Source of the DNA: Embiotoca jacksoni
Taxonomy: Eukaryota; Chordata; Actinopteri; Embiotocidae
Assembly: GCA_022577435.1 (NCBI GenBank)
Contig: JAKOON010000007.1
Coordinates: forward strand, 18,468,381-18,532,380
Length of the DNA: 64,000 bases
Direction: 5' to 3'
In this document: positions 40,851 through 52,806 of the stretch, piece by piece
How positions within the stretch are numbered: the stretch's first letter is position 1
Layout: every line of letters starts with the position of its first letter
Notes under the pieces: generated by a model
What the model saw: the letters and a program-made list of their open reading frames with translations, nothing else
Database searches by the model: none
What the model was told of the DNA's origin: nothing
Made by a program: the position numbers and the translations under genes

Positions 40851-41435
40851 GACATATAATTGTAATCAATCTGATTAATTAACTCGCTGTGGCGAATGTC
40901 ATATCATAACCTCAAATGATTGGAAGCTGCTGGGAGATATATCCACTAACTTGTTTGTTGACTCAAAGTGGTGGTAGAGCTAACTTTGCTCTGGGAACGT
41001 TTCCAGTATATTTTTCTTGAAGGCACAATTTTTGTCAGGTTGTTGGCTCGTATCATCTCCTTTGAAAACATTGCTTAAGGCGCTAAAAAAATTATACGTA
41101 GTTATTTATTTGATTCAAAGGAAGTTGACATGTAATTGTAGTCAATCAATCTGATTAATTAACTTACTGTGGCTTTTACACCTTTTCTTTATCTTTTTTG
41201 AGTTTGACATTTGCTTGAAACAAACCTCACATGAGTTGAAGCTGCTAAGAGACATATCTGCTAACTTGTTTGTTGACTCACAAGAGCTAAATTTGCCCTG
41301 GGAACATTTCCAGTCTATATTTTTTGGAGGGCAAAGTTTCTGTTAGGTTGTTGGCTTGTACCATCTCTTTTGAAAATATTGCTCAAGGCCGTAAAAATGA
41401 AATATTTAGCTCAGTGTGTTTATTCGATTTAAATT
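40851..41435 (+). repeat. local tandem duplication, two 0.3-kb units
   Basis: Unit 1 (about 40851-41121) and unit 2 (about 41127-41435) share long ordered blocks: CAATCTGATTAATTAACT, CTAACTTGTTTGTTGACTCA, CTGGGAAC(G/A)TTTCCAGT, GTTGTTGGCT and TTTATT(T/C)GATT(C/T)AAA. By eye they are roughly 80% alike. Unit 2 carries an extra pyrimidine-rich stretch near 41170-41210. Confidence 0.85.
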
Positions 41436-42399
41436 ATGTGACCAAGACGTTCACTTATTTTCAGGTCAGATTATTATTTTTAAAATAGCTGTCTTGAAAA
41501 AAGTTTTATATTCCAAACTTATTCCTAAACTTCCCCCACCGTGATAATGAAGAAACTTTCAATTTTAACAGTAAATGTATAAATACATTTCTTTCTTACC
41601 CTTATTTTATCACCCAGATTATGTTTCTCTCTTGCAGTGCAGTGTTTTTTTTTTCAGAGTTCAATTGATTCACGATGCATCCACTCTCACAGTATGTGTG
41701 TGTGCAATTGCACCTGTTTCCCCTCCTCTGCGCTGTGAAGACGAAGTACTGCCCTAATTACTCAAGAATCCCAATGGATGTTCAGACCAGTTTACGCTCA
41801 TCACCTTAAATTACAGTCACCCTCCTCTCTACTGCCACACTGAGTCGTCTTCTCTGTCTCCCCGAGCGTGTTCACACTTTTCACGACAGTGTAGTATTTA
41901 TTTATAACATTTCATTATGCATTGCTCACAGTTGGACATTTGGAGTGCTGGGAAACAACTGTGTACAGACAATTAACACGCACAGACAAACATTTATGTA
42001 AATGCATAATTTATCAACGTATGTGTTATAAGTCCCATTCTTTCGTGCTTACAGTACCTGCTGAGGTTCTGAATTTCACAAACTATGTAACAAAGTACCT
42101 TTACTGAAGAACTGTACTTAAGTACATCTGAGGTATTTTCCCTTGAGTATTTCCATTTTAGGCCAATTTACTGTGTACTTTGACTTTCCTAAATCTCAAG
42201 GGCAATTCTTGTAATTTTCACACCACTACAGTGAGACAGTTTTAGTTAATTATTACTTTTAAGATTACGGTTTTTCAAACCCTTCCTGTTCAGGGCCAAG
42301 CTATAATGTTTGTGAGTAAGGATGACCAGCATCATCACCTGATCACCATCAATACCTGTGTCACACATGGTTTTGTAAACACTAGTCTGGCACGTCTGT

Positions 42400-42545
42400 G
42401 ATTTCTCCATGCCCCTGAAACGTCAACGCCTCAGAACTCGATCGAACCTCGGTCGACACTCTGACCCTGGAGGACAAATTCATGGTGCAACACACCACGA
42501 ATGTTAAAGAAAACCCACCTGGTTGTACCCCTGACCAAATGTGCC
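42400..42545 (-). pseudogene. mariner-like transposase fragment
   Basis: A minus-strand frame reads WVFFNIRGVLHHEFVLQGQS, which resembles the FFD-x-x-G-x-x-HxEF-x-P-x-GQ block of mariner transposases (the region between the first two catalytic Asp residues). The frame breaks soon after. Beyond one shift a VLRR-like continuation can be read. No catalytic Asp motif or terminal repeat was found, so this is a small relic. Confidence 0.5.
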
Positions 42546-42719
42546 TTTTTTTTTTGTCTTGTGACAGTGATGTTCCGCTGGCCTGGCATACTCAAATTCA
42601 CTGTGTGAATATATGGGTCTTGGTACGCTCTATAGGGAATCAATTGCAGTCGTTCCATTCTACTGGGCATTGACCTCAGGTTCATTTTAAAACTACTGAA
42701 GCACCAAAACTCCTCCAAT

Positions 42720-45700
42720 ACTCCTCCACTGCTGCAACTTCTCAGGAACCGTGTCTACCAAAACATGTTTCCCTGAGCGCAGCATTTGAAATGTTTTTTA
42801 ATGGGAGCGCTGCATTTTTTTCAAACGGCAGCAGCACGACGAGGCGCTGAGTGATTATTGTGCGCTGAGCACGGAACTTCGGGTAAAACACTGCGCTCGT
42901 CTCTGTCACGCTTTACACAGTGAAGAAAGGACGGGACAAATACCGCAAAGACTTCGGGAAAAAAAACACTCAACTTCACCTTCATTGCGCTTGAGTGGCT
43001 GAGTGAACACTAATACGAGCAGCATATCCAGACTCACAGCAGAAAACTGAAGCTGTAAGCAGTGGCGTGGTAGAGCCAGGCTAACGTTCCACCTCTCAGT
43101 CATGCCAATGTGACTCAACAATTGTAAGAGAAACACTGAATCTACGTCGTGCAATGTCACAAATCACTCAGTTATAATTGCGTCATATGCAACTTTATTT
43201 ACCCGCTGCTGTGGCTCGTAGGCGGTATACATAAACCAAATCACCATCATTTGATGGATGGTGGGTGCTAATTTCTAACCCTGGTGACAGGTGTAATTTA
43301 CTCCAACATTACATTTGGTGACAGTCTGCTGTTGTGAGCTTGCCTGACTTACTCTAACTACCGCAAACAAAATAGTTATATTAACTTCTGGAGTTTCACT
43401 GACAGTGATGGTTTAATTTGCTTAACATAGAAGCAAATATTATCTGATTCTGTATTGCCAGATATCACTACTCTATTACTACTGTATTATTACATTATTA
43501 TTGTTATATTCGTTGGCCTTGTGCTTGATGAATAAGTTAATGACACCAAAAAATTCCAATAGCCTCCTCGTCATCAAGGTGATCTATATGTACAAAATAT
43601 GCAGACGTTCTTATTTGATACATAGCCAAATTTAAAATATGAATGTTCATCCAAATATGATCAGATATACTGTCATGGTGAGACTTTGAATTACCTGCAG
43701 AGAGCCATAGAAGTCATTTAGAACAGAATCTGACTGTAATTAAACCTTGGCTACTTAATTATTGGTCTCCAAAACTCAGCAAGCTTACTGACATAATATC
43801 ATATTTTTTTTATCAATAAGTACACTTGTTTTCTATTATATTTTTTAGCCTACTGATTACTGACATAGTTGTGAGTTCCATTAAGTATGGGGCCTCTCAA
43901 GAAGCACATTTACAAAATAGTTGTCAAAACTGATGTACAAGTGGACAAAATATTTAAACTTTTAGTCACAATTTACTGCAGCCAGTAAAACTTGTTTATT
44001 AGGAGGAGATGAAAATCACTCACCATAACTGAATAAAAATCCACTGTAATGTGGATAACCCCCACCACCCTCCCCCTCTCCTCCCCCCTTAAGGCTTAAT
44101 TCCTAAAGTTAAAAGGATTATCAAATATGTTTGGTGCATGTGTTCTGTGTTTTCTGGCATGTACCAGATGATGTGTTTAGGTTTCTGGTTGTTACCAAAA
44201 GGTTTTTTTTTGGAAAAGAAGCATTGGTGCTTTTTAGGTGGTCAGTGGTACGCATTAGCAGTAAATATACACATCTCAGTGTGTCATCCAGCTACTCTTT
44301 CAGCGACTGGTCAGACCCATCACAGACCTCTCAGGGGCTGATGAACACTAAACGGCTTCATCCTGTGCACCAAACAAGTGGAAAAAGGGTTGTCATAATG
44401 CGTGCAGTGACAACCCTGAAAGCTGAACAAATAAAGAAAAGAGTGCCATAAATGAATGCTATTCTGTAAGTGTGCAAGGAAAAGTGTCTGTATGGTGCGC
44501 ACACTGTTTAATTGTCAGGTGGTCTGTGGGAAGCCCAGAAAAAAGCACGTAATGAAATATTGCAATTATCCAAATCAGACTGAGGCCCCCAAAAAAAGCA
44601 TTAAAACCTCCCCAATTACTTTGACTTTTGAGCTGAAGTATTCAACATTTTTCCACATTTCCAGGCACCTTCAGCCTTGAGACCAGTTCCACTGCAGTAA
44701 ATGGATGTAAGTGTGTCTGTCAATCTGAATAAGGCAAAGAAGGAGGCAGGAGTAGCCAGACAAAGAAAATAGTCAAAAATAGGCTATTATAATGGCTTAG
44801 TGAATCATGAATGGTTGTCCAATACGTTGATTAACAGACAGAATGTGTCACAAAATGTCCTGCACAGGGAAGGAGTGAAAAAAGAAATAAAACAATGAGA
44901 TGGAAAAAAATTAGGAGGGTTTGACTTGACTCAGCATAGGGGAAGAGGGCAGAGTGAAGAGAGGAAATGGGAAATGACAGAGAGGCCTTTCCTTGGAAAG
45001 ACGGACGAGAAGATGGAAAAGAGTGGCAGGAGGGAAGACAGAACGAGCACGGCTAACGGAGAGTGAGAAGGAGCAAGACAGAGAGGGAGAGACAGCTTGT
45101 CTTAACAGTGAGCTGTGAAAAGTAACAAGTTGTCCAAGGGAATTTATTCTCTTGTAAACAAAAACAGTTCATTGGTAGAAGCGGCCTTTAAAAATCAATA
45201 AGTATTCTCAAAAGCTAATTCTCAATCAAAATTAGATACAAAAAAATATATATATATAATTTTTTTTTTAAATCTCCCAGTTCCTCAGGATGAAAATTAA
45301 AATGCACTCCACCACCACTGTAACAATATATACACGTGTGTGTGAGTGTGTGTTAATGACCCTTCTATAAATTGTGATTCATTAGAAATTACTTCTGAAA
45401 TGACCCTTCCTGAATGCAACTCAGGCTTTCAAATAGAGTGAAATCCAGGGAGAAATGCTTTAACTCAGCAGTCACATGTTATCCTTAAGATCTGTCAGGG
45501 GAAAGCACATCATCCTTTACAGTTTAGATGGCTGCAGTGCTTCCAGACACCAGTTGTCTTGGTGAGACACTGAAAAAGCATCTTCAAGCTTTCAACATTT
45601 TTCTCTTTCTCCAAGGGACAAAGCATGAAGTGCAACCAGAGATTTTTGGTGCAGTTTGGTGTTGAAAACATGTGCCAAGTTGTGGACCTATGACTGATAT

Positions 45701-48408
45701 TGGAGGCTCCCCATTCAACACAATATGAAAAAAACGACAACAACAAAATGATGCTCCCAAAATATAAAACTGTTCTCTGCTGTTGTTTCTGTGCCGATCA
45801 ATGAGATCTGTCCGGAAGAAGAAAAAGAAGATGCCTCAACTGTAAATCCTACAGCAATGCAAAAATATGCTTTTAGAGTTAGATATGATTGTGGACTCAT
45901 TTCTGTATTGCAGTTTAGGCCAGCTTGCCAGAGCGGAAATATTTGGTTATGAAACAAGCCTTGTAGTTTTAAAAATGGCTGCCTGCAAATCGCAATCACA
46001 AAGCTTCCTTTGGGTAGCAAGCTAGCTAATTTAGGTTTTACAAGTATTTAACTTTAGTCAAACCCTAATTAGCCTAGGTCGCATTTTAAAATGTTGCCAC
46101 ATATTCAATTTCACAGCTTTCTTCTTTTAGACTGTGTACCCTGTGTAGTCACCTGTTTTGTCACCAATACCACAAAACTTAATTTTTGCAGTGTGGTTGA
46201 TAATGTGTCCATGCGATGCACAATCGGATGGCTCTAGGGTTGCAAATAAGCTGAGTGATGTTAAACTGAGAATGAGTTAATGGATTTCAGCCCCTGAAAA
46301 ACAAACATTAGTGGCTAGTTAGTTGATAACACTTACCTAAACTGTTGGGTGATTAGCTATAATTGGCTAGTTTGACCTGGTAATAAAGAAGACACCATCC
46401 TTTTCTGTCCTGGTTTGTGTATATGTACTTAAAGCATTGTTTTTATCTCTGGAATTGCTCCGTTTTGAGTTTTTCACTGTTTAGGGATCAAAGTTATAAA
46501 CAGGAAAACATACTTTGATTTGCACAGAATGATTCCTAAAGATGTTCAATCCATCTCCTCCTTTGGCAGCCACTTCGCATCCCCTTTTTTTGCAAATGTA
46601 TCTGTCCTTGAGGACAGCCCACGTTCATTTGTAAGATGTCCAAAGGTGTCCCACATTTATTTAAATACATTTTTATGGGGTAGAGTTGGTGATATTATCA
46701 ATTTTGCTTTCTCTGCTGCATGTGTGTGTGGCATGACATGCAGGCGAGTATGTCTGTGCATTAACTTTTTTGTTTTCTCAATACCAGTAATATGCACTCT
46801 TGAACATGACATGTATGGTATGATGTCACCAATTTTCATACGGTATACCATGATACTGCTGCAGCCTTATTTTAGTCTCTACTACCACCTGAGGCAACTA
46901 TCTGGCTCTTTTGTAGAATCATCCTACACAATGTTCACCTGCTGGACATTTTCAAATGAAGTCTGGCTGAACTTTTCCCCTCGCCTCAGTCAGTGTTAAG
47001 CGATTGTTATGTTTTAAGTATTTTCTTACACAAGAAATCTTGTGACATTATGTTAATTCTAGACACAGAAATGTTGTTTGGCGTGACTCTGACCTTTAAC
47101 CTCCCTGGTTAAATGTAGTCTAGGAACTGAGCTTCTTCTGCCACACTGTGTAAGTCACTTCAGACAGGATTTTGTGTTTTCTTACACATCATTAGGCAGC
47201 AGTTGGATACATCAGGGAGCAAACTCTTTCAAATGACAGTTTTCTCACAAGCCACCAACCTCGGATATTAAAGAGACAGCCTGACATTTGGAAGAGAACT
47301 CTGTCACTTTTACATTGCTATGCACAAGTTAAAAAAAAAAGTAATAAAAAAGTAATTGTCAGTGGATGAAAATGTAGTGGAAATACGAAGAGCAAAAGAG
47401 CTGAAGAGGGAAAGAAGCGAGCGAATGATTCTCTCTTTGCTTCTGAAGGACAGAAGAAGAGTTGCAGACACTGCACTTCCAATCAGATAGGAAAAGACCC
47501 AGTCATCAAGGTTTAGACTGAATGTGTGTGTCTCTGTGAGTGCATGGGTGTGTGCGTGGACGCATTCACAAGGAAGGAAAAGTGTGTGTGTTACTGGGTG
47601 TGTGAGTACAGTGTGTCGGGCAGCATGTGTGGGATGTGTCATTCAGCTTCTATATGGATGATTTACTGCGTGTCTGTGTGTGTGAGACGGAAGCTGTGAA
47701 ATCAGTGCTGACACACAGCAAGTATATTTTGAATAATTTATGAAAGTGTAAGATCAGATCTGCAATATGATGGATTCTGCAGTGAAATCAGAGAATAACT
47801 CAGGAGTGTGGAGCATGTTGAACTCTGAGATGCTGTCAGAGTAGCGAGAAACATACTTCAGTTGTTTTATAATGGTTAAAATGCACAGAGAATATAAGTT
47901 ATGAACTAATAGGATGAACTAATAGGATAAGAACTGGGATCATGTCAGATATCAGAACAAAGCATGTGTCATTATTACTTAAGATCATCAGACCCTCAGG
48001 TATAAACAGGAAGCAGATTGAAACAGTGTGCTGAAGAAAGTAAAAAAGGCTCAAGTCTCACTTACTTCTCAAGTTTTGATTTGTTCACATCTTAAAAGTG
48101 AGTCTGCTTCTCTGTTCTGCAAATGAAAAGGTGGGTTTGACTTGCTCTAAATTCATAATAATCACAAAGCGAGATATAACTCGTGTCTCATTTGAGCAAC
48201 TGAGCAGTGAGCTAAACTTAGCACAGCCATCTTAATCAAAATGGTATCATACCTGATGTTTTTTAATGATGATGAAGGATTTTCAGCAAGTAAACATCTT
48301 CAATCACCATTCTGAGCCCCATGGTTTCCAAATAGTATCCACAGTATTTGAAAAAAAGTCTCAGAGCTATTGAGCGAGATGGAGGAGATGTTTTACTGAG
48401 CCTGAGCA
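42720..48408. other. no recognised gene; small CpG-richer patch
   Basis: Positions about 42770-42910 contain more CpG than the surroundings (GCGCTGAG, GACGAGGCGCTG, TGCGCTCGTC), too short to call a CpG island. The 159-codon plus frame at 46520-46999 is the longest non-repeat frame but has no domain I recognise. The rest is AT-rich. Confidence 0.4.
44920..45110. repeat. purine-rich tract
   Basis: About 190 bp of GA-rich sequence on the plus strand, with no coding sense. Confidence 0.6.
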
Positions 48409-48457
48409 TGTGTGTGTGTGCGTGCGTGCGTGCGTGCGTGCGTGCGTGTGTGTGTGG
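48409..48457. repeat. (TG)n(CGTG)n microsatellite
   Basis: A TG run interrupted by about seven tandem CGTG units. Confidence 0.95.
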
Positions 48458-48635
48458 CAGAGCGTATGTGCATATTTTAAACATCTCAATAGCAGACTGG
48501 ATGTAGCAGAGCTGAACGGTGCCAAATTCTATGGCACAGCCCGTGGGACACACACACACACACGCAAATAAAGGATACGTTGCCATATGGGACATTGGTC
48601 CAACTTAAACATCCATCTTGACTGACATCTCCTCC

Positions 48636-48638
<3 letters not shown>

Positions 48639-48731
<93 letters not shown>
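48639..48731. repeat. (GT)n microsatellite
   Basis: Pure GT run of 93 bp. Confidence 0.95.
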
Positions 48732-48732
<1 letters not shown>

Positions 48733-49028
48733 AGAGCAGGAGGAAGGAAACTGAGAAGAAGCAGATTGAAATGGCTGAGTAAACAGAGAGAGAGTTGGGC
48801 ATTAAGGGGACAGCGGGTCTGAGGTCATAATACGATAAGTTTAGTTTCTCCAAACTCTCTTACTTTGGGAGCGCCTCATTTACTCCCCCCTGCAAACCAG
48901 GTGGATGTGAGGACATCTGGGAAGAAACCCACTAGTTCCAGGTGGTGGGAGAGTGAACACTATCAAATGTACCTTTAGTAACTTAGGAAGTACATTATGA
49001 GCACATTCAAATTCAAGGAAAATATGTA

Positions 49029-49350
49029 CGAGGGGCAATTCAGAAAGTCCAGAGACTGCTCCTGTTGCGTGCAAATGTAGCGCAGCACCATGGAGTGCAT
49101 GGAGCAGCAGATGTTATAACTTTCGTAGGTATTCCAAGATACGTCTCAAAATCATCACCAAAGTTACACGTTTTTGTGAGCAATGGTACGCACACATTTG
49201 TGATTTCACCATGGAAATGAGTGGCGAGCTCACATCAAATTTGGTGTCAAACTTTCGATTTGCCCTTTTAAGTGGCAATGAAGTTTCAAGTGGGATGGAA
49301 TTTTACTGTCCAAGACCAAAGAAGGTGCATCAAGTCAGGATTTCAACAAG
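49029..49350 (+). mobile_element. mariner-like 5' relic
   Basis: A TA dinucleotide (49027-49028) is followed by CGAGGGGCAATTCAGAAAGT, which resembles mariner terminal repeats. About 200 bp inside, the phrase ACATCAAATTTGGTGTCAAA can be read as HIKFGVKL, like the N-terminal NIKFCVKLG block of mariner transposases. The 3' part and the right terminal repeat are absent. Confidence 0.5.
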
Positions 49351-50140
49351 GTGGAATTTTTTTCTCTCAAATTGGAAAGCGTTTATCCTCATTTATCTGC
49401 TTAAAACATGAATAAAAAAAGACCACAAAGAGGCCATGCATTTACTAAATTATCAAGCAACCAGAGAAAGACTGTAACAGAAGGTATTGTTTTTTTTTTT
49501 TTTAAATCCCTTTCTTTGTTCTGTCTGACTTTTTCTTATTATAGTTGTCTTTCCAAAACACCCAGAATTGGGTCTGTTCACAGGATGTTGGCGCTATTGA
49601 CCTGCTAGAATTTTACATTTGAAGGTCCTAAAAAAAAAATCAGCGGCGTGACCAAACAGTTTAGAAAACGAAGGGAGTCTTTCTTGCATTGTGACCTAAT
49701 TAAAATCGAGCTCTGATGTGACCGAAAGCTTGATTCATTTTCAAGACTTCTAGGGTTTGTTTAACCAAAGTTATCATAGAGCACAGGGACGACAAAGTAC
49801 GTTTACTGTTCAGTGCCAAACATCTACTTACATATGAAAATATACCCACAAGACGATGTGCGAGACAAATATACACATATGCTCCTGGATTGTGAGATCA
49901 TTCTTTGGAAGAACAGGCCAGTCTTTCACTGAATTCAACTTTCAGTCATTTTACATGAAAAAAAGATAATACAGTAAGCAATTTCATAAGGCTGCACATA
50001 TGGAATATTCATGTGAAACTGGGAACTGAACGCCTGTCAAACACGGAATATCACACTCTCAACTAGGAACTTTCAAGATTCTCTGGGAACAGAATGCACA
50101 ATTTGTTCCAGTTTTAAGCTAAATGGTAACATCAACCTGC

Positions 50141-50427
50141 TAAATGGTCTGTACTTGTATAGTGCTTTATCACCTTCCAGTCTCAAAGCTCTTTAACATG
50201 TTTTTTCCCATTCACACACTAATGAGACAGATGCTCATGAGATGCTAATGAGACAGATGCCATCAGCAGCACATTCACACACCGATGGTACACCATCGGG
50301 AGCAACTTAGGGTTCAGTGCCTTGCTCAAGGACACTTAGGCATGTGGATAGGAGGAGCTGGGGATTGAACCACCAACCTTCCGATTAGTGTTCAACCCAC
50401 TCTACTGTCTGAGCCACAGCCTCCCTA
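50141..50427 (-). repeat. tRNA-derived SINE
   Basis: On the minus strand it starts AGGGAGGCTGTGGCTCAGAC with an A-box-like TGGCTCAGACAGTAGAG and a B-box GGTTCAATCCC (near 50362-50371). It continues CTTGAGCAAGGCACTGAACC and ends CACTATACAAGTACAGACCA. A short internal duplication of GAGACAGATGC (50223-50263) is visible. It is a typical fish tRNA-headed SINE. Confidence 0.75.
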
Positions 50428-50994
50428 AAATGCTTACAATGACAATGTGTAGTACAACAATGTGTTTAGCAGATCTAATCCTGACCATGTTCTCTACCTC
50501 AGTTTAGCTTGTTAGCATTTTACATGCTAACTATGACTAAGTCGAAGGCTACTCTGAATGTTCGCAGTGTCTGTAAAACAGACAATTTAGTTTGGTCCAT
50601 TTAATTTTCTGACTTTTGGATTAAGTAGATTGTACTACAAGCTCATCTTTTATCGCTCCAAACTGACTGCATCTTAAGAGCTTTAGATATACGATCCACA
50701 AATGTTTTGGAAAATGGAAACCCATTTGTAGTTTGGAGTTAGAATTTATTTGAACAAAGAGCCCTGAAGCATGTTTTAGTTGAAAGGAGCTGTTAATCCC
50801 CAAGTTCCCTCGTTAGATCAGGGATAAAATCAAGACACACTCATCTTTAGAAAATATCTTTCCTTACAAAATATCAATAAACCATCTCATGGTTCAGCAA
50901 CGGAGCAACAAGATATAATCGGACAGCTGAGATTACTATCACACACACTCTCCCCCATGGCTACAACATAATACAGAGAAGACAAAATTAATCT

Positions 50995-51260
50995 AAAACA
51001 CATAGAAGAGGGATGAAGAGAGAGGAGAGAAGGGGGCGGGGGAGGGGTATCTTGGGGAGGAGAGAATAGAAAGGAAAACATGGAGATGAGGACAGAGGAA
51101 AGTAGAACAGAAGTGGAGAGGAAATAAAAGATTGAGGACAGAGACAGGGAAAAGAGTGAAAGAAAAGCAAAAGAAAAGCTGCCAGATGCGGAAAAAAAGG
51201 AAGCAAAACCCGACAGCATGACCAAGAAAAAGGTGTGAGAAGTGAAGAGAAGCAATAAAT
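50995..51260. repeat. purine-rich tract
   Basis: About 265 bp of A/G-biased sequence directly before the truncated left side of Tc1-like element 3. The 164-codon minus-strand frame over it is compositional. Confidence 0.75.
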
Positions 51261-51459
51261 AAATAAATGAACCAGAGGAAAAAGAGGACTTCCCTTTTAC
51301 ACTTTTAATTGGTTTTAGAGAAGCAGAAAATCCACTCAGTCCCATGAAATGCCAGGGATGATGACAACCTTGTACATCCAAAAAGTCACCTGTTTTTATC
51401 GATACCCGTGTACCACATACACACAGGAAGGAGCATGGAAGTACAACTTAAAATCACAA

Positions 51460-52806
51460 CTTGGAGTCCAGCTGTGTTTAATTAAACTGATTGGACTTGA
51501 TTAGGAAAGGCACACACCTGTCTATATAAGACCTTACAGCTCACAGTGCATGTCAGAGCAAATGAGAATCATGAGGTCGAAGAAACTGTCCAAGGAGCTC
51601 AGAGACAGAATTGTGGCAAGGCACAGATCTGGCCAAGGTTACAAAATGATTTCTGCAGCACTCAAGGTTCCTAAGAGCACAGTGGCCTCCATAATCCTTA
51701 AATGGAAGAAGTTTGGGACGACCAGAACTCTTCCTAGACCTGGCCGTCCAGCCAAACTGAGCAATCGTGGGAGAAGAGCCTTGGTGAGAGAGGTAAAGAA
51801 GAACCCAAAGATCACTGTGGCTGAGCTCCAGAGATGCAGTAGGGAGATGGGAGAAAGTTCCACAAAGTCAACTATCACTGCAGCCCTCCACCAGTCGGGG
51901 CTTTATGGCAGAGTGGCCCGATGGAAGCCTCTCCTCAGTGCAAGACATATGAAAGCCCGCGTAGAGTTTGCCAAAAAACACATGAAGGACTCCCAGACTA
52001 TGAGAAATAAGATTCTCTGGTCTGATGAGACCAAGATTGAACTTTTTGGCGTTAATTCTAAGCGGTATGTGTGGAGAAAACCAGGCACTGCTCATCACCT
52101 GCCCAATACAATTCCAACAGTGAAACATGGTGGTGGCAGCATCATGCTATGGGGGTGTTTTTCAGCTGCAGGGACAGGACGACTGGTTGCAATTGAAGGA
52201 AAGATGAATGCGGCCAAGTACAGAGATATCCTGGAAGAAAACCTCTTCCAGAGTGCTCTGGACCTCAGACTGGGCTGAAGGTTCACCTTCCAACAAGACA
52301 ATGACCTTAAGCACACAGCTAAAATAACAAAGGAGTGGCTTCGGAACAACTCTGTGACCATTCTTGACTGGCCCAGCCAGAGCCCTGACCTAAACCCAAT
52401 TGAGCATCTCTGGAGAGACCTGAAAATGGCTGTCCACCAACGTTCACCATCCAACCTGACGGAACTGGAGAGGATCTGCAAGGAAGAATGGCAGAGGATC
52501 CCCAAATCCAGGTGTGAAAAGCTTGTTGCATCATTCCCAAGAAGACTCATGGCTGTACTAGCTCAAAAGGGTGCTTCTACTCAATACTGAGCAAAGGGTC
52601 TGAATACTTATGACCATGTGATATTTCAGTTTTTCTTTTTTAATAAATTTGCACAAATTTCTACATTTCTGTTTTTTTCTGTCAAGACGGGGTGCTGAGT
52701 GTACATTGATGAGAAATAAAATTAACTTTTTTGATTTTAGCAAATGGCTGCAATGAAACAAAGAGTGAAAAATTTAAAGGGGTCTGAATACTTTCCGTAC
52801 CCACTG
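51460..52806 (+). mobile_element. Tc1-like transposon 3, left end missing
   Basis: A plus-strand Tc1-family element. The right end is intact, with outer repeat GGTCTGAATACTTTCCGTAC just before CCACTG at 52806, then TA. An inner direct repeat GGGTCTGAATACTTATGACC follows the gene at about 52597, giving an IR/DR right arm of roughly 215 bp. Upstream of the gene a short leader (AATTAAACTGATTGGACTTG, TATATAAGACC) is present, but no matching left terminal repeat is seen before about 51460. The element is therefore 5'-truncated and immobile by itself. Confidence 0.9.
51550..52590 (+). pseudogene. Tc1-like transposase, one premature stop
   Basis: A nearly full-length Tc1 transposase frame of 346 codons, TGA-interrupted only once (52276-52278, after LDLRLG). 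Domains: an N-terminal paired-like helix-turn-helix (KELRDRIVARHRSGQGYKMI), a GRPAKLS motif, then the DDE core with WSDETKIELFG, GGGSIMLWGCFSAAG, QQDND and SPDLNPIEHLW. 34 residues lie between the second Asp and the Glu (DD34E). After the stop the frame is intact to a TGA at 52588. The stop is a plausible CGA-to-TGA change, and the usual Pro after QDND is Leu, also explicable by C-to-T. It could make only a 242-residue product lacking the second Asp and the Glu, hence inactive. The start was chosen at the first ATG after the leader; MRSKKLSKEL a few codons in is an alternative. Confidence 0.92.

Noticed and set aside
50887..51381. 164-codon minus-strand frame rich in Ser, Leu and Phe
   Set aside because: It is the reverse complement of a purine-rich tract. 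The composition explains the open frame and no domain is visible.
51639..52550. Minus-strand frames of 60-151 codons over Tc1-like element 3
   Set aside because: They are antisense shadows of the transposase gene.
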